From: Acinetobacter baumannii
Lineage (GTDB): Bacteria > Pseudomonadota > Gammaproteobacteria > Pseudomonadales > Moraxellaceae
Direction of reading: 5' to 3'
NCBI RefSeq assembly: GCF_009759685.1
Contig: NZ_CP046654.1
Span: 1,550,001 to 1,614,000 of the forward strand
Length of the DNA: 64,000 nucleotides
Shown here: positions 40,933-49,176 of the stretch, piece by piece
Position numbering within the stretch: position 1 is the stretch's first letter
How the letters are laid out: every line of letters starts with the position of its first letter
Position numbers and translations under genes: made by a program
The notes under the pieces: model-generated
Told to the model about the DNA's origin: nothing
The model's input: only the letters and a program-made list of their open reading frames with translations
Database searches by the model: none

Positions 40933-42612
40933 ATGGAAAAGATTTGGTTTGCAGAATACCAAAAGACAGGGATTCCAGAAACAGTAGCATTGCCTGCAGA
41001 AAATACCTCACTTGTTGATATTTTTGAGCGTAATTTCCAAAAATTTGGTTCTCGTGATGCCTTTATCTTTATGGATAAAGCCATGTCATTTAACGAGTTG
41101 GAGCTTGCAAGCCGTAAGTTCGCGACCTATTTGCAAAATTTGGGGTTAGCAAAAGGTACGCGTGTGGCAGTAATGATGCCAAACGTGCTGCAGTATCCTG
41201 TAGTGGCATTGGCAGTCTTACGTGCAGGCTTGGTTTTAGTGAATGTTAACCCACTATATACTGCGCGTGAACTTGAGCATCAGTTGAATGACTCAGGTGC
41301 AGAAGTGCTCGTTATTATCGAGAACTTTGCAAGTGTTTACCAAAGCATTTTGGGTAAAACTCCAGTGAAGCATGTAGTTGTTGCTTCTGTCGGAGATATG
41401 CTAGGTACACTGAAAGGTACTTTGGTGAACTTTGTTTTACGTAAAGTCCGTAAACAAATTCCAGCTTGGAATATTCCTGGGCATGTTAAATTTAACAGTG
41501 CATTAAATAAAGAAAATCCAAGCAATTATAAACGTCCGACTTTAACTTTAAGTGATACTGCCGTGCTTCAATATACCGGTGGTACAACGGGTGTTTCAAA
41601 AGGTGCTGAGCTGACTCACCGCAATTTGGTTGCCAACCTTTTACAGTGTGACGGTATTTTCCAAAGCAAATTCGGTGCAAACGATGGTGCTAAAGGCGAT
41701 CGTATTGTTTGCGCATTACCGCTTTACCATATTTTTGCGTTCATGGTTTGTGCGATGTACGGTATGTACAAAGGACAGGCAAATATCTTAATTCCGAACC
41801 CGCGTGACTTACCGGCTGTGATTAAGGAATTACGTAAATATCAACCTTCTTTCTTCCCTGCAGTAAATACATTATTTAATGCCTTGGTGAATAATGAAGA
41901 GTTCAAGCAACTTGACCATAGCAACTTAAAAATGGCAATGGGCGGTGGTATGGCAGTTCTGCCATCTACAGCAGAAGCTTGGAAGAAAATTACTGGTACC
42001 ACCATTATTGAAGGTTATGGCTTATCAGAAACTTCACCAGTTGCAACTGCAAATCCACCTGCATCTACTGAATTTAGTGGCACCATTGGTATTCCATTAC
42101 CGTTAACTGAGGTTGCAATTTTAGATGATGACGGAAAAGAAGTACCTTTGGGTGAACAAGGGGAGATCTCAATTCGTGGTCCTCAAGTCATGAAAGGCTA
42201 TTGGAACCGTCCAGATGAGACTGCTAAAGTCATGACAGCAGATGGTTTCTTCCGTACCGGTGATATTGGTGTAATGGACAGCCGTGGATACGTCAAAATT
42301 GTAGACCGTAAAAAAGATATGATTTTGGTTTCTGGCTTTAACGTTTACCCAAGTGAAATTGAAGAAGTGATTGCTAAACATCCAAAAGTATTGGAAGTTG
42401 CTGCAATTGGTGTTCCAGATGAAAAATCAGGTGAAGTGCCAAAACTCTTTATTGTGAAGAAAGATCCAAGCTTAACCACAGAAGAGGTTTTGAACTTTGC
42501 TAAAGAAAACTTAACAGGCTATAAACGCCCTCGTTATGTTGAGTTTATGGATGAATTACCAAAATCAAATGTAGGCAAAATTTTACGTAAAGATTTACGT
42601 AAGCCTGCGTAA
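40933..42612 (+). CDS. fadD: Long-chain fatty-acid CoA ligase
   Basis: The 559-aa adenylate-forming enzyme activates imported long-chain fatty acids with ATP and CoA for beta-oxidation. Motifs seen are the P-loop YTGGTTGVSKGAELTHRN (from Tyr214), GYGLSETSP, the TGD-type segment FFRTGDIGVMDSRGYVKIVDRKKDMI, and the C-terminal catalytic lysine region KSNVGKILRKDLR. Length and motifs match E. coli FadD (561 aa). It is a single gene followed by a strong terminator. Confidence 0.93.
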   Translation: MEKIWFAEYQKTGIPETVALPAENTSLVDIFERNFQKFGSRDAFIFMDKAMSFNELELASRKFATYLQNLGLAKGTRVAVMMPNVLQYPVVALAVLRAGLVLVNVNPLYTARELEHQLNDSGAEVLVIIENFASVYQSILGKTPVKHVVVASVGDMLGTLKGTLVNFVLRKVRKQIPAWNIPGHVKFNSALNKENPSNYKRPTLTLSDTAVLQYTGGTTGVSKGAELTHRNLVANLLQCDGIFQSKFGANDGAKGDRIVCALPLYHIFAFMVCAMYGMYKGQANILIPNPRDLPAVIKELRKYQPSFFPAVNTLFNALVNNEEFKQLDHSNLKMAMGGGMAVLPSTAEAWKKITGTTIIEGYGLSETSPVATANPPASTEFSGTIGIPLPLTEVAILDDDGKEVPLGEQGEISIRGPQVMKGYWNRPDETAKVMTADGFFRTGDIGVMDSRGYVKIVDRKKDMILVSGFNVYPSEIEEVIAKHPKVLEVAAIGVPDEKSGEVPKLFIVKKDPSLTTEEVLNFAKENLTGYKRPRYVEFMDELPKSNVGKILRKDLRKPA

Positions 42613-42620
42613 TGATGAAT

Positions 42621-42649
42621 AAAAAAGCGCCGTAAGGCGCTTTTTTTAT
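42621..42649. terminator. Bidirectional terminator after fadD
   Basis: AAAAAAGCGCC and GGCGCTTTTTT pair around GTAA, between fadD and a convergent small membrane protein gene. Confidence 0.92.
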
Positions 42650-42650
42650 T

Positions 42651-43034
42651 TTAATGGTTTTTCATAAACCAACGATCTACATAAGGACGACCAATTCCGA
42701 CCATACCAACAAAAACTAACATGGTACCGAGTTGTAGACGTAAGTGAGTTATATCAAGTTGACCATAACTGAGGTAATTATCTACAAGACAATATATGGT
42801 AATCACAATGAGCCAGTGCCACAAAGGAAGTCTTTTGACACCCACAGCAATAAAGGTCACTGTTAAGATCACGAAGGTACCCAGTGTAGATTGCCAATTG
42901 AAATTCGCACAAATTACACTCAGTAAAAAAGCGACGATCGGTAATACTATTTTGAATATACGATCTACCTGAAGCTGGTTCTTCTTTTGCTTTTCTAAGA
43001 CCTCGAACAATTCTTTTTGATCAGGTTGTTGCAT
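42651..43034 (-). CDS. Small membrane protein of unknown function
   Basis: A 127-aa protein with a charged N-terminal segment (MQQPDQKELFEVLEKQKKNQ, residues 1-20) and four hydrophobic helices (about 26-44, 49-65, 70-88, 100-115). I do not recognise a family. It is convergent with fadD and divergent from a MAPEG gene. The frame is intact and reads as a real membrane protein. Confidence 0.65.
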   Translation of the reverse strand: MQQPDQKELFEVLEKQKKNQLQVDRIFKIVLPIVAFLLSVICANFNWQSTLGTFVILTVTFIAVGVKRLPLWHWLIVITIYCLVDNYLSYGQLDITHLRLQLGTMLVFVGMVGIGRPYVDRWFMKNH

Positions 43035-43140
43035 ACATAGCCCTATAAATCAGTGATGACATGCGGTTGCATAAAATTTCAGGTAAAAACGATGAGTTAT
43101 GATAGCATGATCAACAGTATTTTCAGTGATGGATGGCACT

Positions 43141-43539
43141 ATGCACGGCATCAGCAGCATTATCTATATTATTTTAGTGGCATGTTTGCTGCCATACGCA
43201 TTTACCGTAATTGCAAAATTTACCGGTGGTTTTCAGCCCGTCGATAATCAGAACCCAAGAGACTTTCTTGCTAATACAAAGGGTATCGCTGCTCGGGCAA
43301 ATGCAGTACAACAAAACAGTTTTGAAAGTTTACCTTTATTTTTAACAGCTATTTTGATGGCTGAATATATGGTGGTCCCTGAATACTTTATTTTAAGATT
43401 GGGCTGGGCCTATATTATTTTACGCGTGATTTATGGCATTTGTTACTTAAGCAATTGGGCAACTTTACGCTCTATTGTCTGGTTTTTATCATTGTTATGC
43501 CCAATATTCTTGTTGATCGTGACAATTAAGTTGACTTGA
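43141..43539 (+). CDS. MAPEG family membrane protein
   Basis: A 132-aa membrane protein with four helices. MAPEG landmarks are NPRDFLANTKGIAARANAVQQNSFESLPLFLTA (residues about 34-68) and the last pair of helices after RVIYGICYLSNWATLRS. Family members include glutathione transferases and eicosanoid enzymes in animals; bacterial members of this short type are mostly uncharacterised. Earlier GTG and ATG codons (43126, 43129) are in frame; the ATG here has GGATGG upstream. Confidence 0.8.
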   Translation: MHGISSIIYIILVACLLPYAFTVIAKFTGGFQPVDNQNPRDFLANTKGIAARANAVQQNSFESLPLFLTAILMAEYMVVPEYFILRLGWAYIILRVIYGICYLSNWATLRSIVWFLSLLCPIFLLIVTIKLT

Positions 43540-43585
43540 GTGTCATTCTGTCACCATTCATATCAACTTTCGCGTGTGCGCATTG

Positions 43586-43623
43586 TATAATCGGCATCAT
43601 TTTGATGATATCCACGTTATAAT
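43586..43623 (+). promoter_or_regulatory. Tandem minus-10 boxes upstream of ppa
   Basis: Two perfect TATAAT hexamers (43586-43591 and 43618-43623) lie 76 and 44 bp before the ppa start. Minus-35 matches are poor for both. Confidence 0.45.
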
Positions 43624-43666
43624 CGAGTGGATTTTACATCTGACTTCATAACGAAAGAGTATTGAT

Positions 43667-44194
43667 ATGAGTTACAGCAATATCCCAGCAGGTAAAGATG
43701 CACCAAATGACATCTATGTCATCATTGAAATTCCTGCAAATGCAGCGCCAATTAAATATGAAATTGACAAAGATTCTGATGCATTGTTTGTAGACCGTTT
43801 TATGGGTACAGCAATGTTCTACCCAGCAAACTACGGCTATGTACCAAACACTTTGTCTGAAGATGGTGACCCATTAGACGTACTTGTTGTAACTCCACAT
43901 CCTGTTGCTGCCGGTTCTGTAATTCGTTGCCGTCCAGTGGGCAAATTAAACATGGAAGATGACGGTGGTATCGACGCGAAATTAATCGCTGTTCCACACG
44001 AAAAATTATCTCCACTTTACAAAGACGTTCAGGAATATACAGATCTTCCTCCGTTATTGATTAGCCAAGTTGAGCATTTCTTTAGCCACTATAAAGATTT
44101 AGAACCAGGCAAATGGGTGAAAATCAGCGGTTGGGAAGGTGCTGACGTTGCTAAAGCGGAAGTATTGAAAGCAATCGAAGCTGCTAAAAAATAA
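43667..44194 (+). CDS. ppa: Inorganic pyrophosphatase (family I)
   Basis: The 175-aa soluble enzyme hydrolyses pyrophosphate to phosphate and so drives biosynthetic reactions. The signature [10 protein letters not shown] holds metal-binding Asp66, Asp68 and Asp71. PIKYEIDKD (Lys30, Glu32) and NYGYVPNT (Tyr56) complete the active site. The length matches E. coli Ppa. It is a single gene followed by a terminator. Confidence 0.96.
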   Translation: MSYSNIPAGKDAPNDIYVIIEIPANAAPIKYEIDKDSDALFVDRFMGTAMFYPANYGYVPNTLSEDGDPLDVLVVTPHPVAAGSVIRCRPVGKLNMEDDGGIDAKLIAVPHEKLSPLYKDVQEYTDLPPLLISQVEHFFSHYKDLEPGKWVKISGWEGADVAKAEVLKAIEAAKK

Positions 44195-44241
44195 GCTCTA
44201 ATTTTTAAGCCTAGAGTGTCACAATTGATTCTGGGCTTAAT

Positions 44242-44278
44242 AAAAAACCTACCTGTGTGACCAGAGGTAGGTTTTTTT
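44242..44278 (+). terminator. Terminator after ppa
   Basis: AAAAACCTACCT and AGGTAGGTTTTT form a 12-bp stem with T7 following. It also lies just past the stop of the convergent porin gene. Confidence 0.9.
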
Positions 44279-44298
44279 ATGCTTGATAAATCTGTGAA

Positions 44299-45615
44299 TT
44301 AGAATAATTTCACAGGAATATCTAAGAAAATACGCCATTCATTGGTATCACCGATGTAAGCGCCTTGGTAAGCATCACTTGCACGGTAGTAAGAGTTACG
44401 AATACGAAGGCTTGCATCTTTAGCAAAACCACTTTGAACTGTGTATTTCACTTGGTTAAAGAATTCGCGTTCTTGAGCATCATCAGTTACATTTCTAACC
44501 TTGATGTCCCAACCATATACAAATGCAGTGGTCCAATTTAAACCAGGTAATACGCCTAACTTGCCAAAATCAACATTGTATTGAATTTGAGCAGATTTCT
44601 CGTGGTTACCGATGAAATCAGACATATAAGAGTTTGGCAAATAAATACTTTGGAAACCATCAGCATTTTGGCCATAGTCGTAACCAACATTACCAGTGTT
44701 TTGTTGATATGCTAACATCACACTATGTGGACCAGTCGCATAAGTTCCTGAAATAGCCCAAATATTATTGGTCTTTTCTTCGCCAGCTATACCATCCGCA
44801 GCATAATTTGGTGCTACAGTTCCAGTTGCTGAATAAGTGTGTGCATTTGCATCAAACTTAGTATGGTATCCACTAAAATCATAAGTTAATGAACTGTCAT
44901 TTGCTAAAGGTTGTTTAAAGTTAACATTAGCATAATGGCGTTCAAGAGCATTTTTGCTGTCTAAGCCATAATAAGATGCATTTAAGTTATCATTAAACTT
45001 ATATTTAGCACCCCAAACAATTGCACGGTCAAGACCTCTGCCAGAAGCATCCGCATCGGTATTGATTTGGTCAGACATTTGGTCTTTAGTAAATTTACCA
45101 GCAACAACCTCAAGGTTCTTGATTTCATGGCTAGTTAATAAAGTACCTGTGAAGTATTCAGGAACCATACGTCCTGTATTACTTGCAAGGACTGGTAAGT
45201 CGAGTACTTGAGTACCGTAACGTACTGTTGTATTCGAGAAACGTGCCTTAACGCTGCCACCACCACGAGCCCAGTGGTCGTAAGCTGAACCATCGTTGTG
45301 TTTTGGAATCATTTGGTTTCCAGCGTTTTTGTTTTCGCCAATTTTAAATGATCCATCACCAACAACGCCTACACCGAAACCAACGATACCAGGGGTAAAG
45401 CCAGATTCGATACTTACAATTGCTGATTGAGCAACTGAGCTGGTATCTTTCGCGCCCTGTTTTTTGTCACGAGTTAGATAACCTGTACGGAAGAGAATAG
45501 AACCGTTCGCATCTTCAACAAATCCTTTTGCCTCACTTTGCTCGCTTGCCTGAGCTGAGGAAATTATTGCCGCAGAAATGAGAACTGCTAATGTAAGTTT
45601 TTGTGCTTTTAGCAT
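44299..45615 (-). CDS. occAB1: OprD-family outer-membrane porin (OccAB1 type)
   Basis: A 438-aa porin. Residues 1-23 are a signal peptide ending in SAQA. The rest is a barrel of the OprD/Occ family, with GFVEDANGSILFRTGYL at the start of the mature part, GFGVGVVGDGSFKIG, the constriction-type segment RYGTQVLDLPVLASNTGRMVPEYFTGT, and a terminal strand EWRIFLDIPVKLF ending in Phe. It resembles OccAB1 of A. baumannii, reported to let amino acids, basic molecules and some antibiotics such as carbapenems through. The gene stands alone, with an AT-rich 0.9-kb region upstream. Confidence 0.82.
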   Translation of the reverse strand: MLKAQKLTLAVLISAAIISSAQASEQSEAKGFVEDANGSILFRTGYLTRDKKQGAKDTSSVAQSAIVSIESGFTPGIVGFGVGVVGDGSFKIGENKNAGNQMIPKHNDGSAYDHWARGGGSVKARFSNTTVRYGTQVLDLPVLASNTGRMVPEYFTGTLLTSHEIKNLEVVAGKFTKDQMSDQINTDADASGRGLDRAIVWGAKYKFNDNLNASYYGLDSKNALERHYANVNFKQPLANDSSLTYDFSGYHTKFDANAHTYSATGTVAPNYAADGIAGEEKTNNIWAISGTYATGPHSVMLAYQQNTGNVGYDYGQNADGFQSIYLPNSYMSDFIGNHEKSAQIQYNVDFGKLGVLPGLNWTTAFVYGWDIKVRNVTDDAQEREFFNQVKYTVQSGFAKDASLRIRNSYYRASDAYQGAYIGDTNEWRIFLDIPVKLF

Positions 45616-45640
45616 ATTTAAAGAACCTCATAAAAACGAT

Positions 45641-45678
45641 AAATCCTGTGCCTTGTTATTATTCAGGGCCTAGGATTT
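45641..45678 (-). promoter_or_regulatory. Hairpin in the occAB1 leader
   Basis: AAATCCT (45641-45647) and AGGATTT (45672-45678) form a stem, with partial inner GCC/GGC pairing, 26 bp upstream of the porin start codon. It could regulate translation or mRNA stability; function is unproven. Confidence 0.4.
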
Positions 45679-46458
45679 CCATCAATTGTATAAGTAATCT
45701 ATAAAAAAGATATATTTTTGTTCATTTTATTTTATATATGCTATGCAGGATTTGATTAATGTGGTAGATAAGTTTAACTAGATTTATTTTTAAATTTTTA
45801 TAGTTAATTTATTGTTTAAAATAAAAAAAGTAATTTATTTTTTAGTTGAATTTTACCATTTTTTCTTATGTGAAAATTTTAAAAATACTTGATTTTTGTG
45901 TTCAATTTTTACTCTTTTTTATTTGATATGTTTACTTTTTAATCTCTTTTTAAGCAATTTTCTTGAGCAATTTTTAGTAATCTCACTCTATATTGTTACT
46001 TTATAACATTTTTGTATCAAAAAATTGATTAAAACAGAGACGAAAGCAACGCCAAAAAACTCCTAGACTCTATCGATCAAATTTAGTGCGATAATTTGCA
46101 TGAAATTTGTGCAATTTATTTTTCATTTATATTTTCGTGCGGAAAAAGCCCAAAATGGTTCATAAATAAAAATAAGGGTTAAATAAAGAGGCTCTGTACT
46201 AATAAATTTATGGAGTTTTTATCTCTTTATATAGAAATGAAATAGAGACTTTACGCCCTACCATTCAATACTACCGATCTCGGCTTGTTTATTTCCGATA
46301 AGGTGTTTTCTCATGTTTTCTTTATATTTTACGCAAACAAAATGTTCATACTTTATTGTTATATATATAAATAATTATTTAGAAGATTTTTATTTTTCGC
46401 GTTGTATAAGTTTTTTAGTCTCTAAATTAATGAAGTGTAGCGATACCAAATATGAACT
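45679..46458. other. Long AT-rich noncoding region between two porin genes
   Basis: No reading frame, RNA gene or clear repeat was found in this roughly 0.8-kb stretch. One element stands out: a 17-base inverted repeat TGCATGAAATTTGTGCA (46097-46113), spaced like an NtrC site (TGCACC-N5-GGTGCA) and about 370 bp before the sigma-54 promoter. It could be an enhancer; this is a weak call. Confidence 0.4.
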
Positions 46459-46473
46459 TGGCACAGCAATTGC
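46459..46473 (+). promoter_or_regulatory. Sigma-54 promoter of the TorF-type porin gene
   Basis: TGGCACAGCAATTGC fits the RpoN consensus TGGCACG-N4-TTGC with one mismatch at the least conserved position. The GG and GC pairs have the required spacing. Transcription would start near 46485, giving a leader of about 55 nt. Confidence 0.75.
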
Positions 46474-46539
46474 TAAAGCTTAAGTAACAAAATTTGTTTA
46501 AGTCATATAAATCGTGCGTTCATTGTGGGGGAGATCAAA

Positions 46540-47352
46540 ATGATGAAGTTTGCACTTAAAGCAGTAACATTCGGCGTACTCACGGCAGGTTCAACCATGG
46601 TTATGGCTGAAGATGCTCCATCTTTTTACGGCATCACCGCAACTGGTAGTGTGGCTGCTACTACAGATTATCGCTTCCGCGGTATTACGCAGTCTTCAAA
46701 TAATCCAGCTATTCAAGGTGGCTTCACTTTCTCTCATAAGTCAGGTGCTTATGTTGCGCTTTGGGGGTCAAGCGTAGACTTTAATACACCTGGTGTTTCA
46801 ACTGAAACTGATATCTCGTTAGGTTATACCAACACCTTAAAACTGTCAGACACACTTGCACCGACTTATGATGTTGGTGTGATCCGTTATGGTTATATTG
46901 GCTCTGATTCAAAATTCACTAATCCATACAATGGTGACACTGGTTTTGACTTTACCGAGTTTTACGGAAAATTAACGTTTGCAGATTCTTTATTTAAAGG
47001 TGATGCCCTTAGTGTCGGCGTGAATTATTCTAACGATTATTGGGGCCACTCTGACGAGTTCTGGTATTTTAACGTGGGTTATTCGGCACCAATTGCAGAC
47101 ACAGGATTTACTGGACTTGCTTCAGTTGGTTATAACAAGCTTAAAAATAAAGATTCTTTACTTGTAGTTGCAGGTGGACCAGGTGAAGATGATAGCTATA
47201 TTGATTATAAAGTCGGCGTAAACTATAACATCTTGGGTATTGTTGCTGAGCTAGATGTTGTCGGTACAGATATTAGTACTTCTGGCATGACTGATGCCCA
47301 GAAAAAACCTTATGACACAGGTTTAGTGTTTAGTTTAACTAAAACATTCTAA
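46540..47352 (+). CDS. TorF-family putative porin
   Basis: A 270-aa outer-membrane protein of the TorF/Gcw_chp family (TIGR02001). It has a signal peptide (1-23, ending VMA) and the family landmarks TGSVAATTDYRFRGITQSSNNPAIQGGF, YVALWGSSVDF, and DISLGYTN. The terminal strand ends in TKTF, as usual for barrels. The GGGGGAG ribosome site lies 7 bases before this ATG. A second ATG follows at once. A frame extension to GTG at 46525 overlaps the ribosome site and was rejected. The sigma-54 promoter suggests control by nitrogen status or another enhancer-binding protein. The transported substrate is unknown. Confidence 0.85.
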   Translation: MMKFALKAVTFGVLTAGSTMVMAEDAPSFYGITATGSVAATTDYRFRGITQSSNNPAIQGGFTFSHKSGAYVALWGSSVDFNTPGVSTETDISLGYTNTLKLSDTLAPTYDVGVIRYGYIGSDSKFTNPYNGDTGFDFTEFYGKLTFADSLFKGDALSVGVNYSNDYWGHSDEFWYFNVGYSAPIADTGFTGLASVGYNKLKNKDSLLVVAGGPGEDDSYIDYKVGVNYNILGIVAELDVVGTDISTSGMTDAQKKPYDTGLVFSLTKTF

Positions 47353-47363
47353 GTTGGGGTTTT

Positions 47364-47393
47364 AAAAAAGCGGGTCAATAAACCCGCTTTTTT
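47364..47393. terminator. Bidirectional terminator between the porin and DapA-family genes
   Basis: AAAAAAGCGGGTT-like and AACCCGCTTTTTT arms pair around a short loop between two convergent genes. Confidence 0.9.
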
Positions 47394-47394
47394 A

Positions 47395-48273
47395 TTAGTT
47401 TTCTATTTCAGAAAGTAGTTGTTTTAACTGATTAAGCTCAATATCCGTGGCTTTGGTCAACGGCTTGCGTGGTGCTCCTGCAGCGACACCTTTTAGTTGT
47501 AAACCTGCTTTAATCGTTTTAGGCAGACCACCACTTACAATAAAGCGTAATAGAGGAAGCTGCTGATAAAATGACTTCTGGGCTTGTTCCAATTCACCAT
47601 TTTTTACATATTCAATAAGCTGTTGAGGTCGTTGACCTAACAGATTGGGTGCTGCTGTACACCAACCGCTTGCTCCTGCGCATAAAGCTTCTAAAGCTAG
47701 AGGGTTACAGCCGTTATAAAACGGAAGTTCACCTTTTGATAGCTCATAAATTTTATGCATGCGCTGAATATCGCCGCTGCTTTCTTTTACCATCATAATA
47801 TTTGCAATGTTGTTAAACATGCGCACCATTAATTCAGGAGACATATCAACACCACTGGTTGCAGGGTTGTTGTACACCATAATAGGTAAAGACGTTGCTT
47901 GAGCAATTGCTTGGTAATATTCAAAAATCTCTTGGTCTGTTAGCTTCCAATAAGATACAGAAATCACCATAAGTGCATCTGCACCATAGCTTTGCGCGAT
48001 TTGGGCTTTTTTGATGGCTTGATCAGTGGTGAGTTCTGAAATCCCAATAATGACAGGTACGCGCTTATTAATGCTTTCAATTGAAGTTTTCGCGACTAAG
48101 CACCATTCATCCCATTCAAGATAAGCGCTTTCACCTGTACTGCCTAAAGGTGCAATCGCGTCGCAGCCATTTTCAATAAGCAAATCCAGCATTTGTTTTA
48201 GTACAGGAAGATTGATGGTGTTGTCATCAGAAAAGGGAGTAACAGGGTAGCCAATAATGCCGTTTAGTTTCAT
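47395..48273 (-). CDS. DapA-superfamily aldolase/synthase
   Basis: A 292-aa TIM-barrel enzyme of the dihydrodipicolinate synthase/N-acetylneuraminate lyase family. The Schiff-base Lys163 (MVKESSGD), Tyr134 (VYNNP) and the pyruvate-binding GSTGES (44-49) are all in place, so a pyruvate-type aldol or lyase reaction is expected. It is unlikely to be the lysine-pathway DapA, since it is paired with a class II aldolase and divergent from a MocR regulator. That context points to catabolism of a sugar acid or amino acid derivative. The substrate is unknown. Confidence 0.83.
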   Translation of the reverse strand: MKLNGIIGYPVTPFSDDNTINLPVLKQMLDLLIENGCDAIAPLGSTGESAYLEWDEWCLVAKTSIESINKRVPVIIGISELTTDQAIKKAQIAQSYGADALMVISVSYWKLTDQEIFEYYQAIAQATSLPIMVYNNPATSGVDMSPELMVRMFNNIANIMMVKESSGDIQRMHKIYELSKGELPFYNGCNPLALEALCAGASGWCTAAPNLLGQRPQQLIEYVKNGELEQAQKSFYQQLPLLRFIVSGGLPKTIKAGLQLKGVAAGAPRKPLTKATDIELNQLKQLLSEIEN

Positions 48274-48288
48274 GGTCGAGGTCTCTTT

Positions 48289-49065
48289 TTAAATACAGTC
48301 AGAATGTTTTTTCAAAGCTTTACGTGCGTAGTAAGCAAAGTTCACTTTGTTGCGTTTATCGGTAGACACCCAATCATGGGCTTCCGCTGCCAAAGCGTGG
48401 GGGATAGGCTGGATTTGTCCGGCAGACATGGCTAAAAGTTGCAGTTGAGCTGCGCGTTCAATTAAAAGCGCCAAGTTGCAGGCTTCTTCAATGGTTTTTC
48501 CTGTGACCAATTGACCATGATGAGACAACAAAACAGCGCGGTTTTTACCCAGCGCGGAAGAAATCAAAAGACCTTCTTCATTACCTACAGGAACTCCCGG
48601 CCAGTGGCCTACAAATGAGCAGTCTTCGTAAAGTGCGCAGACGTCCATTTGGGAAATCATAAGTGGAATCTGTAGCATCGCCAGGGCCGCTACATACGTT
48701 GGATGCGTATGGATAATACAGTTCACTTCTGGGTGTTCTTTATAAATCCATGTGTGGAAACGGTTGGCTGGGTTTGCCATGCCTTCTTGATTGATGGGTT
48801 CTAAGTCCTGATTCACCTCAAGCAAGTTTGAAGCAGTAATTTCATCAAAACCTAAACCGAAACGTTGAGTAATAAAGGTTTCTTTATTTTTACTACGGCA
48901 TGTAATTTGACCCGCTAAACCAGCATCATGCCCATGATCAAATAAAATACGGCAAGTCAGTGCAAGCTTTTGACGGTCTGTTAAATCTAAGTCGCTCATC
49001 CACTTTTGCATGTCTTGCTGTGCGTGTTGCATCAAGTCGTGTTTGTTTACAGAAGCAGTCTTCAT
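48289..49065 (-). CDS. Class II aldolase/adducin-family protein
   Basis: A 258-aa enzyme of the class II aldolase/adducin family, which uses zinc to split or decarboxylate sugar phosphates and related acids. The metal ligands are seen in IIHTHPTYVAAL (His119, His121) and later in LLSHHGQLVTG. AGLAGQITCRSKN matches the conserved loop near the start. The frame extends eight codons upstream, but GGAGAAGAG lies just before this ATG. It lies 15 bp before the DapA-family gene on the same strand and probably forms a two-gene operon with it. Confidence 0.85.
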   Translation of the reverse strand: MKTASVNKHDLMQHAQQDMQKWMSDLDLTDRQKLALTCRILFDHGHDAGLAGQITCRSKNKETFITQRFGLGFDEITASNLLEVNQDLEPINQEGMANPANRFHTWIYKEHPEVNCIIHTHPTYVAALAMLQIPLMISQMDVCALYEDCSFVGHWPGVPVGNEEGLLISSALGKNRAVLLSHHGQLVTGKTIEEACNLALLIERAAQLQLLAMSAGQIQPIPHALAAEAHDWVSTDKRNKVNFAYYARKALKKHSDCI

Positions 49066-49119
49066 CTCTTCTCCAGTCCAGTTGACCAAATTAAGTAGGT
49101 GAAGGCAGAATAAAAAACA

Positions 49120-49143
49120 ACTGGATGGATCAATACATCCAGT
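49120..49143. promoter_or_regulatory. Inverted repeat in the divergent MocR/aldolase promoter
   Basis: ACTGGATG and CATCCAGT form a perfect 8-bp dyad with an 8-bp spacer in the 111-bp gap between the aldolase and MocR genes. A further TCCAGATG lies closer to the MocR start. It is a likely MocR binding site. Confidence 0.5.
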
Positions 49144-49176
49144 TTTTATAAGTTATATGGTCCAGATGGGGCGAAT

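Noticed and set aside
45679..46458. A mobile-element remnant in the long AT-rich gap
   Set aside because: No terminal repeats, transposase fragment or target duplication were seen; a promoter/enhancer region explains it better.
47395..48273. Lysine-pathway dapA as the call for the DapA-family gene
   Set aside because: The fold and active site match the family, but the class II aldolase and MocR neighbours point to a catabolic role.
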